Source of the DNA: Candidatus Alkanophagales archaeon
GTDB taxonomy: Archaea > Halobacteriota > Syntropharchaeia > Alkanophagales > B39-G2
Direction: 5' to 3'
Assembly (NCBI GenBank): GCA_003661185.1
Contig: QMVQ01000009.1
Coordinates: 1 to 17,103 of the forward strand
Length of the DNA: 17,103 nucleotides
The notes beneath the pieces were generated by a model, which worked only from the letters and a program-made list of their open reading frames with translations, was not told where the DNA came from and did no database searches. A program made the position numbers and the translations under genes. Positions 6,434 to 13,134 of this stretch are shown here, piece after piece (the stretch's first letter is position 1; the number at the start of each line of letters is the position of its first letter).

Positions 6434-6449
6434 CCCTAAAATATTCGGG
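6434..6449 (-). promoter_or_regulatory. CooS-operon promoter with palindrome-like TATA region
   Basis: The plus strand reads CCCTAAAATATTCGGG, an imperfect palindrome with an AT core flanked by CCC and GGG. On the minus strand the core gives AATATTTTA as TATA box, about 45 bp from ATG 6397, so the leader is about 20 nt. The same core (TAAAATAT on the plus strand) could serve the divergent regulator gene with a leader of about 70 nt. No Shine-Dalgarno is seen before ATG 6397. Confidence 0.45.
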
Positions 6450-6496
6450 CTCCACATAGGCTCATGACAAAACGACGAAGATAAGCGGAGCGGCTT

Positions 6497-6520
6497 CCAA
6501 AAAGCTTATCTCAAGCTTTG
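6497..6520 (+). repeat. Inverted repeat before the regulator gene, operator candidate (copy 1)
   Basis: CCAAAAAGCTTA-TCTC-AAGCTTTG: the arms CAAAAAGCTT and AAGCTTTG face each other. It ends 14 bp before the start of the regulator gene. A second copy without the TCTC spacer lies just after that gene at 7221-7240. Confidence 0.45.
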
Positions 6521-6534
6521 ACGAAGTAAGGCGC

Positions 6535-7143
6535 ATGCTCAAAGTTCAAATAAGGACGCCCCTGCCGGAATCTTGTGTTTTCGGCGCCGTGAAAGAAATA
6601 TTGAGGAACTCGGTCATGAAGATCGAGGGGCTGATGATGATCGATAAGAACGTGAAAGCCTTGCTGAGGGTCAAAGCGAACAAGGTGAAGGACATTCTCG
6701 CCGACCTGCCTGCATATTGCGAGGGCGTCGCCGTGTCGTCGCAGGAGGCGAAGGTATTGGTCAGGGAGCACACGTGTTTCGTCGCTCTCTCAATACTCGA
6801 AGCGGGCTGCATAATCACCGACGCGGAAATAGATGAGAGAGAAGTGATTTGGAGCATAGTTTGCGAGGACGAGGCGTTTCTAAACCTCATTAGAGGGTTA
6901 GAAGAGAGCGAAATCGATTTCGAAATCGTCTACAAGGGCGAGCCGGAAAAAGAGTCTGAGGTGACCTACAGGGAGGAAGAGATTTTGAGGCTGGCTTTAG
7001 AGAGGGGATACTTCGACTTTCCGAAGAGGATTAAGCTAGAAGAACTCGCAGATTACTTCGGCATCGCTTCCTCGACCCTCTCCGAAATTCTAAGACGTGG
7101 TCAGAAAAAGGTCCTTGAGAAGTATTTTGGCTTGAAAGGTTGA
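6535..7143 (+). CDS. Bat-type HTH regulator (HTH_10) with cysteine-containing sensor half
   Basis: The protein has 202 residues. The C-terminal part (about 144-198) is a bacterioopsin-activator HTH domain: REEEILRLALERGYFDFPKR, then LEELADYFGIASSTLSEILRR. The N-terminal half (1-135) has no domain I can name. It is an alpha/beta region with five cysteines (14, 62, 81, 92, 110) and His79, so a thiol, metal, Fe-S or haem sensor is possible; this is inference. The gene is divergent from the CooS-like operon across a 137-bp shared intergenic region, the usual layout of a local regulator and its target. ATG 6535 is the chosen start, with AAGG 4-7 bases before it. An inverted repeat at 6497-6520 could be its own operator. 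Confidence 0.85.
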   Translation: MLKVQIRTPLPESCVFGAVKEILRNSVMKIEGLMMIDKNVKALLRVKANKVKDILADLPAYCEGVAVSSQEAKVLVREHTCFVALSILEAGCIITDAEIDEREVIWSIVCEDEAFLNLIRGLEESEIDFEIVYKGEPEKESEVTYREEEILRLALERGYFDFPKRIKLEELADYFGIASSTLSEILRRGQKKVLEKYFGLKG

Positions 7144-7163
7144 GGGTGTTCAAGATAGAAAAG

Positions 7164-7181
7164 GAATGCCTCAGAGCATTC
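7164..7181. repeat. Perfect hairpin after the regulator gene
   Basis: GAATGC-CTCAGA-GCATTC, a 6-bp stem with a 6-nt loop, 20 nt after the regulator's stop codon. There is no T run after it on either strand, so a role in termination is uncertain. Confidence 0.3.
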
Positions 7182-7220
7182 TAAAGAGACGCATCAGCAT
7201 CCCAGAGAGGCATAAGACGC

Positions 7221-7240
7221 CCAAAAAGCTTAAAGCTTTG
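7221..7240 (+). repeat. Inverted repeat after the regulator gene, operator candidate (copy 2)
   Basis: CCAAAAAGCTTA followed directly by AAGCTTTG, identical to the two blocks at 6497-6520 but without the four-base TCTC spacer. A further half-like CAAAGCTTG lies at 7280-7288. The stretch 7144-7339 holds no gene that I can support. Confidence 0.4.
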
Positions 7241-7339
7241 CGTGTTACTGCTACAGTCCGTCTTGACGCTCTCATTTGTCAAAGCTTGCTCCACTTAAAC
7301 GCAAACGCCACGCAAGAGCAGTAGCTAACAAAAGCACAA

Positions 7340-7663
7340 CTAAAATCCATATTTCGCCCTCGAAGGATTTTCAAGCAGTGTAATGCAAATCGTGAACCTG
7401 TAAACAGGTTTTCCACGCTCAACCCTAAGGAAACTCGTGCTTTCTTTCTTCCTTCCACCAAGCACCCTCAGAATTTTCGAGGCGATGTGCCGTGCATCGT
7501 TCACGCTCGTCACGTAAAAATCAAGGCTACGCTCATCTTCGTAAAGCGGAATGCACTCGCTTCGCCCCTTATATCGCTCTATTATGTTCCTTAGCGACCT
7601 CCGTTCGTTTTCCGCAAGCTTCCTGCGGGTTTCCGTCCGTATTTGGAGGATTGCGTCGTGCAT
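7340..7663 (-). CDS. Short NMD3-like domain protein
   Basis: The protein has 107 residues. The N-terminus HDAILQIR and the later blocks LDFYVTSVNDARHIASKILR (47-66) and KESTSFLRVERGKPVYRFTI (73-92) resemble the central and C-terminal parts of archaeal/eukaryotic NMD3, the adaptor of large ribosomal subunit maturation. The CxxC zinc-finger half that normally precedes this is missing: the frame has a stop 10 codons before ATG 7663. A TATA-like box at 7684-7693 would place transcription start at the ATG, so the short form may be a genuine leaderless gene and not just a fragment. There is no Shine-Dalgarno. It lies between the regulator and a decayed restriction gene, in a region of poor conservation. 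It could be a gene remnant. The family call is by eye. Confidence 0.6.
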   Translation of the reverse strand: MHDAILQIRTETRRKLAENERRSLRNIIERYKGRSECIPLYEDERSLDFYVTSVNDARHIASKILRVLGGRKKESTSFLRVERGKPVYRFTICITLLENPSRAKYGF

Positions 7664-7683
7664 CTGTGTATATTGTCTCTTTT

Positions 7684-7693
7684 CTATTAATTA
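7684..7693 (-). promoter_or_regulatory. TATA box for the NMD3-like gene
   Basis: TAATTAATAG on the minus strand is centred about 26 bp before ATG 7663, which fits a leaderless transcript. The element is AT-rich and not strongly directional. Confidence 0.35.
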
Positions 7694-7818
7694 CGACGAC
7701 CACAAAGCAGCTTTAAAAAAGGAGTGAAGAGCGTTGATGAGAGTCCTCCTGCCGAAAGCATCGTAAAGAAGGCATCGATCGCGTATTTTCAGATACCTCC
7801 TGAAACTCTGGGATTTAA

Positions 7819-8259
7819 AGAGCAGCATTCATCAGGAGTGGCGTTCTTGAGGCGCTCGGCTACGAGGGCGAGTTAGGGAACGTGAGATTTGAAAAAGACG
7901 TGCAGGGTATAAGCGGAGCGACCTGCTCGCCTTCGACGAATATGGGAACGGCGTCTTTGTCGTAGAGTTCAAGAGGCAAACCATGATGACGTGTGCCGCT
8001 GCGAACGAAGTTCGAAGTGCCCCCTAACGGGTGTGAACTCTTGATATGGAGCGGGGCGAACTACGAATGAAAGCCGAGGACGTGGCAGCGGCGTTGTGGG
8101 AGCGACGTGCGAAGAGAGGAAAAAGTTTGAGACTTTTCTCGTCCTAAAAGCGATGTGATTGCGAGGGCTTGAGGCGAAACCGACGCCCTCGTTCACGAAT
8201 TGTATGGGTTGGACAAAAGCTACTTGCAAGTCATCGAGGACTTCTTAAAGAGGTTTTAA
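7819..8259 (+). pseudogene. Decayed restriction endonuclease/methylase gene
   Basis: No intact gene lies between 7664 and 8322, but three plus-strand frames carry joined-up fragments. Frame one (7819-7908) gives AAFIRSGVLEALGYEG, then NVRFEKDVQG. After a shift, the frame at 7908-8027 gives YKRSDLLAFDEYGNGVFVVE followed by FKR, which looks like a PD-(D/E)xK nuclease core (Asp, then E-x-K). The end (8173-8259) gives DALVHELYGLDKSYLQVIED and a stop, a C-terminus typical of Eco57I/type IIG-like N6-adenine methylases (LVYELYGL...). The methylase domain between is missing or unreadable. A weaker piece at 7741-7820 (QIPPETLGFKE) may be the extreme N-terminus. I read this as a frameshifted and internally deleted restriction-modification gene. 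Confidence 0.5.
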
Positions 8260-8290
8260 TTCGTAGAGTAGCAGTGGCGATGTGGAACAC

Positions 8291-8300
8291 GAATTTAACA
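8291..8300 (+). promoter_or_regulatory. TATA-like box for speE-pyrI
   Basis: GAATTTAACA is centred about 27 bp before ATG 8323, so transcription would start within 2-3 nt of the start codon (leaderless). No Shine-Dalgarno precedes that ATG, in agreement. Confidence 0.4.
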
Positions 8301-8322
8301 AGTTTGGACAAAATAGTGGCTG

Positions 8323-9135
8323 ATGCTGACGTTCACTGAGTTCATGAGCGAGAGCGTAGGGATAACGTTCAAGGTTGCAAAGGTGTTGTGCACGAGTGAG
8401 TCGAAGTATCAAAAAATCGAGGTTTTCGAGAACGAGGCTTTCGGGAAGGTGCTGGCCCTCGACGGCAAGATTCAGGCGAGCGAGCTTGATGAGTTCCTTT
8501 ACCACGAAATGCTGACGCACGTCCCGCTCGCAGCGCACAGAAGCCCGAAGAGCGTTTTGATAATCGGTGGGGGCGACGGCGGCTGCATCAGAGAGGCGCT
8601 GAAGCACGGTGTTTCCGTAAAGCTCGTGGAGATCGACGAGGAAGTCGTGAGCGTTTGCAAGGAGAATTTCGGGATAGACGGCGGCGCCTTGGATGACGCG
8701 AGCGTGGAGATTGTTTTCATGGACGCTTTTGATTTCCTTAAGGGCTGCGAGGAGCGTTTCGACGTGATTCTCGTGGACGCGACAGACCCCATTGGCGAGG
8801 CTGAGAAGCTCTTCTCCGAAGACTTTTACAGAACGGCGTTCGAAAGGCTCAATGACGACGGCGTGTTCGTGACGCAGAGCGGCTCGCCCGTGCACCAGCC
8901 CGACGTGCTCCGCAAGGCTCTCTCTGGAACTTCTAAGTTTTTCCCCATAGTGAGAATTTATGTTGCTCCCGTCCCTTCGTATCTTGGCTTGTGGAGTTTT
9001 GTCGTAGGCTCGAAGAAATACGAGCCCGAAACGCCGAGAAATGTAAGCGTGCCCGCGAAATTTTACGACGAGGAGATGCACGCCGTTGCCTTTAAGCTCG
9101 CGAAGCTTGTAAAAATATTCGTGGGGCTTGATTAA
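8323..9135 (+). CDS. speE: Polyamine aminopropyltransferase (spermidine synthase family)
   Basis: The protein has 270 residues and transfers an aminopropyl group from decarboxylated S-adenosylmethionine to putrescine or a longer polyamine/agmatine. The N-terminal beta domain contains SKYQKIEVFENEAFGKVLAL (27-46) and LDGKIQASELDEFLYHEML (46-64). The Rossmann domain has LIIGGGDGGCIRE (79-91), LVEIDEEVV (101-109) and the active-site DATDPIGEAEKLF (152-164), normally DSTDPVGP..LF. VTQSGSP (183-189) and SYLGLWSF are further family marks. All the expected acidic residues are present, so it should be active. Archaeal members often accept agmatine; the substrate cannot be decided here. ATG 8323 is chosen on the TATA box distance; ATG 8344 is an alternative. 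pyrI follows after a gap of about 20-30 nt and is probably co-transcribed. Confidence 0.93.
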   Translation: MLTFTEFMSESVGITFKVAKVLCTSESKYQKIEVFENEAFGKVLALDGKIQASELDEFLYHEMLTHVPLAAHRSPKSVLIIGGGDGGCIREALKHGVSVKLVEIDEEVVSVCKENFGIDGGALDDASVEIVFMDAFDFLKGCEERFDVILVDATDPIGEAEKLFSEDFYRTAFERLNDDGVFVTQSGSPVHQPDVLRKALSGTSKFFPIVRIYVAPVPSYLGLWSFVVGSKKYEPETPRNVSVPAKFYDEEMHAVAFKLAKLVKIFVGLD

Positions 9136-9163
9136 GCGGGAAAGGAATTAGGCTGTGAAAGGC

Positions 9164-9655
9164 ATGAAGCGTGAGTTAAAGGTTCAACCGATAAAGGATG
9201 GCACCGTGATAGACCATATAACCGCGGGGCAAGCCTTGAACGTCCTAAAGATTTTAGAGATAAAACCAGGGACGAAAGAGGTAGTGAGCGTCGTAATGAA
9301 CGTGCGCAGCGGAAAAATGGGGAAAAAGGACATCGTGAAGGTAGAAAACAGGGAGTTGAAGCCAGAAGAGGTGGATAAAATTGCGTTGATAGCGCCGAAC
9401 GCCACGATAAACATAATAAGGGATTACGAGGTTGTGGAGAAGCACAAAGTCTTCTTGCCTACGGAGATAGAAGGTGTAATAAGGTGTGCGAATCCAAGCT
9501 GCATCTCGAATACTAACGAGCCGGTGCGTTCGAAGTTTCAAGTCGTCGAGAGCGGCGCCGGCGGCGAGGGCGAAGAGGTGCGCAGCAGGCTCCGCTTCCG
9601 CTGCGCATACTGCGAGCGCATGATGGACTTGGATGACGTGATGGAGCAGCTTTGA
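9164..9655 (+). CDS. pyrI: Aspartate carbamoyltransferase regulatory subunit
   Basis: The protein has 163 residues from ATG 9164; a GTG at 9155 would add three. It starts [20 protein letters not shown], the classic PyrI N-terminus that forms the nucleotide (ATP/CTP) effector site. The C-terminal zinc domain has C108-x4-C113 and C147-x2-C150, which bind the Zn that holds contacts to the catalytic subunit. Between them is a small extra loop ([12 protein letters not shown], 131-142). PyrI tunes the first committed step of pyrimidine synthesis but has no catalysis of its own. The catalytic partner pyrB, normally next to it in archaea, is not in this window; pyrI follows speE instead. ATG is preferred because family members begin at this point. 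Its 3' end faces NOG1, 24 nt apart, with no clear terminator between. Confidence 0.95.
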   Translation: MKRELKVQPIKDGTVIDHITAGQALNVLKILEIKPGTKEVVSVVMNVRSGKMGKKDIVKVENRELKPEEVDKIALIAPNATINIIRDYEVVEKHKVFLPTEIEGVIRCANPSCISNTNEPVRSKFQVVESGAGGEGEEVRSRLRFRCAYCERMMDLDDVMEQL

Positions 9656-9679
9656 TTGCGGCAAGCTCCAACTCGCTAC

Positions 9680-10690
9680 CTAAGCCACGGCAAAGGCAGT
9701 CCGCCTCGCAGTCCGTAACATCCCCAAGAGTTTCTCCCTTACGGCGTCCAAATTCTTCCCGGTGAAGGTCGAAACTTCGTAGAATTCTTGCACCTCCGAA
9801 CGTATCTTTTCAACGTTTGTCTTTATGCTTGCGCCAAGTGGCGTCTCGAGGAGGTCCATTTTGTTCAGGATGACGAGCATTGGCACTTTAAACTCCACCC
9901 GTATTTCTCGCAGCAGCTTGAGTTGCCGCTCTACGGAGTAGCCGCAGGTCTCTGAGGGGTCAAGGATGAAGACGATGACGTCCGCCAAGTGTTTTAGTGC
10001 GGAGATTGCTTGCAGCTCTATCTTGTTGCGTTCGGAGAACGGTCTATCAAGGAGTCCAGGCGTGTCAATGACGACATAGCGTTCGTTTCCGTTGAAGATG
10101 TGCCCGACGCTCACGTTTTTCGTTGTGAAGGGGTAAGTTGCTACTTCGGGCTTTGCCGTGCTCATTCTTGCAACGAAGCTCGACTTCCCGACGTTTGCGT
10201 AGCCTGCGACGACCGCCGCAACTTCATCCCCGCTGACGATTGGCAGGCGACGCAACAGCCGCCGTGCCTCCTTCAGGACCTCCAGCCGGCGCTCCACCCT
10301 CTCTACCACAGAAATTATCCTGCCGAGAGCTTCTTTCCGCAGCGCCACAGCTTCCCGCTCCGTCGCCCGTCTCATCTTGCGTGAATACTCCTGCGACAAA
10401 GCTCTAATCTTTGCAGCTGCCCAATCGAGCGAGGCTAATGCCGAACGCACAGCATCAACGCCTATTAAAACGTCTAAAGTCTCACGATAGAAAGGATGAA
10501 CTTCGTCAAAGTTTGGGAAGCCACGGACGACGTTTTTAAAAGTATCTGCAAAAATGTTTGCGGCTGTTGTTACCAGGACACGCTCTTTTCCCCTTTTGTC
10601 TCGTAAAGCCCTTTTCGCCTTGACAGCACGCCTAAGCGCCCGCTCCACAAGCTCTTCGGCGGCGGGGACTTCTGGAATTTTGTCAAACAT
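9680..10690 (-). CDS. NOG1-type ribosome-biogenesis GTPase
   Basis: The protein has 336 residues and is the archaeal counterpart of eukaryotic NOG1/Nog1p (Obg-HflX class), a GTPase of large-subunit assembly. It has an N-terminal four-helix region (MFDKIPEVPAAEELVERALR, up to about 155), then the G domain: G1 GYANVGKSS (163-171), G2 in PFTTKNVSVG (187-196), G3 DTPG (209-212), G4 NKMD (276-279) and G5 near VSTFTGKNL (306-314). The long C-terminal extension of eukaryotic NOG1 is absent, as usual in archaea. The start is ATG 10690: a GTGAG Shine-Dalgarno lies 6 nt before it and the family begins F-x-K-I-P. The frame is open much further upstream, but that stretch overlaps the acetyltransferase gene and is not coding. 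It is the last gene of the eS19 operon, 7 nt after the GNAT gene. Confidence 0.93.
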   Translation of the reverse strand: MFDKIPEVPAAEELVERALRRAVKAKRALRDKRGKERVLVTTAANIFADTFKNVVRGFPNFDEVHPFYRETLDVLIGVDAVRSALASLDWAAAKIRALSQEYSRKMRRATEREAVALRKEALGRIISVVERVERRLEVLKEARRLLRRLPIVSGDEVAAVVAGYANVGKSSFVARMSTAKPEVATYPFTTKNVSVGHIFNGNERYVVIDTPGLLDRPFSERNKIELQAISALKHLADVIVFILDPSETCGYSVERQLKLLREIRVEFKVPMLVILNKMDLLETPLGASIKTNVEKIRSEVQEFYEVSTFTGKNLDAVREKLLGMLRTARRTAFAVA

Positions 10691-10697
10691 CTTCATC

Positions 10698-11246
10698 TCA
10701 CGTTTTTTCATGCGTTGCCCCCGACACCGCAGCACCGGCTTCTGCGCTCGCTGCCGCTTCGTCATCGACGACGCCTTCGACCTCCCGCTCCCACATCTGG
10801 ACGAGCATCCCCGGATACTGCTCGTAAGGTTCTCCAACGCGGCGGAAGCCGAACTTTTGGACGAGCCGCTCTCCGGACTTCTGCCCGACAAGAATGTTCA
10901 CGTAATTCACCTTGCACTTGTTGCAGCGGGCGAACTCGATGAACTGCTCATACATGGCAGACGCAACACCCTTGCCGCAAAACTCAGGGAGGACGGATTG
11001 CTGCTCGCCGAAGCAGCCACGCTCCGTGATTTTAGCTTTGTAGGCGCCTACGAGCCGCCCGCCGACCCTGACGCCGAAATAGTGGTAACCTTCGTCCATT
11101 TCCTTTTTTATCTGCTCGGCGCTCATCGTGCGTTTCCGTCGCCAGCCCTCAGGATACTCGTAAGCTCGTGGCCAGACCTCTTTGAAAAGCCGCTCCAAAT
11201 CTTCGGCGTCTTCTTTGCCGAGCTCTATGATTTTATATTGCGGCAT
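10698..11246 (-). CDS. GNAT-family N-acetyltransferase
   Basis: The protein has 182 residues. The GNAT core covers about 4-150. Acetyl-CoA-binding motif A is SVLPEFCGKGVASAMYEQFI (84-103), where the usual R/Q-x-x-G-x-G/A loop reads FCGKGVA. Motif B follows around VNILVGQKSGERLVQKFGFR (116-135), with the common KFGF segment. A low-complexity Ala/Glu/Gly tail (about 158-182) is dispensable-looking. The acceptor is unknown; in a ribosomal operon a ribosomal protein or other N-terminus is a fair guess, and RimI-like activity would be inference only. ATG 11246 is 5 nt after the stop of the AAA+ gene, without clear Shine-Dalgarno, so translation may be coupled. Three cysteines (108, 111 and 90) are present; 108/111 form a C-x2-C pair. 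Confidence 0.82.
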   Translation of the reverse strand: MPQYKIIELGKEDAEDLERLFKEVWPRAYEYPEGWRRKRTMSAEQIKKEMDEGYHYFGVRVGGRLVGAYKAKITERGCFGEQQSVLPEFCGKGVASAMYEQFIEFARCNKCKVNYVNILVGQKSGERLVQKFGFRRVGEPYEQYPGMLVQMWEREVEGVVDDEAAASAEAGAAVSGATHEKT

Positions 11247-11251
11247 GGCGG

Positions 11252-12802
11252 CTAAAGCTTGAAGCTTCTCGGCACGAAGAAAGCCTCCAAGATCTCGTTT
11301 TCTTCAACGAGCCCGTGCATGGCGGCGACGTTCGCTAAGAACTCGACGGCGGAGAAGAGATACTCGTCGGCAAGCCGTCCGCTGAGCGTCTTCGCCCTAT
11401 ACACAAGCATACGCTCTTTTTCATTGAGGAGCGTCTCGTCCACCCTGCCGACGGCGAGGGAGCTAAGCCGCTGCACCGCCTCTCCGAGGGCGTCGCACTG
11501 CTCCAAGGAGCTTAAGAGAGGAGTGTTCCTCGTAACGAGACCTTTAGCAACTTGGATAATTTCATCCTGCAACCACATGCTCAGGTCCTGAATTTTCTCC
11601 CAGATTTCAGCGCTAACGCTCCCTACCGCATACTTCATTATGTCTTCGACTATCAGGTCAATCCTCTCAAAGGATTTTTGCGTCTCCCCCTCCACATCTA
11701 TTAAGTCGGGGCGAACAAAAATCCTACCACGTAGCGAGAGCTTAAGCCCGTCGCAAGCATCTCGAAGGTTTGCAACCTCTCCACACCGCATCTCCACGCT
11801 CGCATATGCGTGGTCTATTGCCCGCTTGCCGCCACGGATGCTCACGCCCTTTTCGAGGTTCGGACACTTCCTCGTGTAACTCACTGTCTTCTTTATGACT
11901 TCAATTATCCACCACGGCAGCGCAGCGTCACGCTCCAACTCACGCACGTCCGCAGAAATTACCTCTTTCTCATCTTCCCCCCAGATAGTTTGGGTGTAGT
12001 ATTCAGGAACCACCCTAAACTTCTCCTTTAGCATTATCTCCTTTTCGACTTCCTCCTCAGGCAACCCCATGTAAATCATCTCAAGGCGGTCAAGGAGCGG
12101 TCTTGGAATCTTATTAACATGAGCGAAGCCTTCCGGGTTGCCTGTAGCTACCAAAAAAATATCCACGGGCTTCACAAGGTTAAATTCTTCCAGTATTACC
12201 TTGCCTTCTTCTAAGATGGGGTGGAAGAGGACTTGGACGTTCGTCGGGATTGCTGGTAGCTCGTCCACAAAGACGATGCCACGGTTCCCCCTGAATATGC
12301 CAGTTCCCGTAAACACCTTAGGGTCTGTCGGACTTTTTCCCTCCCTTATCACCTGAATGTCCTTGACGCCGAGTATTTTTGCGAAATTTGTGTATTCATT
12401 GCCTTGAATTCTCGAAAACCGCTCCTCCGGTGATATAAATTCTATACCGAACTCCTCCGCCGGATTTTCGCTCTCTGCGCAGCGAGGGCAGAGCCACTCC
12501 TTGCTCCACTTCGGGTCGTCGTGATACGGGCAGCCCTTTATCGCAGGCACCTTGTAAAGGAGCTTCGTTAAGGACTTCGCGAGCCTCGTCTTACCAGTTC
12601 CCTCTTCAGAAACCAAAAAGGGACTCGCTCCCGATAATATAGCTCGTATCACATCCCTTTTCGTCTCCTCTCTGCCGTCGATGTCGGGAATCAGGCTCAG
12701 AACGTCCTCTCCCGCTCTCAATCTCTTCAGAATCGAATACCTCAACTCATAAACCACAGGAATCGGCTCATACTTTTCGAGGTTAAATTCAGTCATTTTC
12801 AC
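11252..12802 (-). CDS. MoxR/ChlI-type AAA+ ATPase
   Basis: The protein has 516 residues. Walker A is SEEGTGKT (65-72), in which the first glycine of GxxGxGKT is Ser. A cysteine pair insert follows (CPYH at 91-94, CPRC at 105-108), possibly a zinc knuckle. Walker B is IVFVDE (176-181), sensor 1 ATGNPE (219-224) and an arginine-finger-like RPLLDRLE (234-241). The layout is like Mg-chelatase I subunits and MoxR proteins, which remodel protein complexes, often together with a vWA protein. No vWA partner is in the window. The C-terminal 230 residues are helical and unassigned. GTG 12802 overlaps the PDCD5 stop (GTGA) and has AGGAGA 8 nt before it; ATG 12796 is the alternative. Its place between PDCD5/eS19 and NOG1 suggests a part in ribosome assembly, by analogy with the related AAA+ protein Rea1/midasin. 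That is inference. Confidence 0.85.
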   Translation of the reverse strand: MKMTEFNLEKYEPIPVVYELRYSILKRLRAGEDVLSLIPDIDGREETKRDVIRAILSGASPFLVSEEGTGKTRLAKSLTKLLYKVPAIKGCPYHDDPKWSKEWLCPRCAESENPAEEFGIEFISPEERFSRIQGNEYTNFAKILGVKDIQVIREGKSPTDPKVFTGTGIFRGNRGIVFVDELPAIPTNVQVLFHPILEEGKVILEEFNLVKPVDIFLVATGNPEGFAHVNKIPRPLLDRLEMIYMGLPEEEVEKEIMLKEKFRVVPEYYTQTIWGEDEKEVISADVRELERDAALPWWIIEVIKKTVSYTRKCPNLEKGVSIRGGKRAIDHAYASVEMRCGEVANLRDACDGLKLSLRGRIFVRPDLIDVEGETQKSFERIDLIVEDIMKYAVGSVSAEIWEKIQDLSMWLQDEIIQVAKGLVTRNTPLLSSLEQCDALGEAVQRLSSLAVGRVDETLLNEKERMLVYRAKTLSGRLADEYLFSAVEFLANVAAMHGLVEENEILEAFFVPRSFKL

Positions 12803-13134
12803 TTACTTATTCTCCTAATGGTTATTTCTCGCTTTTTCGGCATTAGTTGACGCAATATTTCCTTCAGCTGCTCGTCATTTATCATCCCCCTTATCCTGCC
12901 ACTCTGCGCTAGGAGCACTAACTGATTTTCTATGTGCTCGACGAGCTCTGGGCGTGTCATTCTTATGGTGTTAAGTCGCTCTCTAGCGCTCGATGTTAAT
13001 ATTTGCCGCAGGATGAGGCGTTTTCGCTCTTCAAACTCCTTACGAGCCTCTTCTTCCCGCTGAGCCTCTATCTGCGCCTGCATGAGACGCTGCATCCTTT
13101 GCCGTCGCAGGAGCTCGAGTTCTTCGTCGGACAT
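12799..13134 (-). CDS. PDCD5/TFAR19-like DNA-binding protein
   Basis: The protein has 111 residues, the normal length of archaeal PDCD5. A highly charged N-terminal helix ([20 protein letters not shown] and following, to about 40) precedes the three-helix core with [20 protein letters not shown], the I-x-x-Q-L segment ([11 protein letters not shown]) and ITDEQ-like [14 protein letters not shown]. The family binds nucleic acid and possibly chaperonin or ribosomes; its archaeal role is not settled. ATG 13134 shares one base with the eS19 stop (TGATG), and GGTGAGG is a Shine-Dalgarno 4 nt before it; the GTG three bases upstream is too close to that site. eS19-PDCD5 adjacency is a conserved archaeal arrangement. 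Confidence 0.94.
   Translation of the reverse strand: MSDEELELLRRQRMQRLMQAQIEAQREEEARKEFEERKRLILRQILTSSARERLNTIRMTRPELVEHIENQLVLLAQSGRIRGMINDEQLKEILRQLMPKKREITIRRISK

Noticed and set aside
7246..7330. Long-range inverted repeat TACTGCT/AGCAGTA as a structured RNA or element end
   Set aside because: Only seven bases pair, neighbouring matching bases are in the wrong order for one stem, and nothing else supports an element.
8245..9081. 278-residue minus-strand open frame opposite speE
   Set aside because: It is the reverse frame of a clear spermidine synthase gene; the residues show no domain pattern.
10691..10891. N-terminal extension of the NOG1 gene by 67 residues
   Set aside because: The extra residues are Ser/Arg-rich, overlap the acetyltransferase gene in another frame and precede a start with Shine-Dalgarno and family match at 10690.
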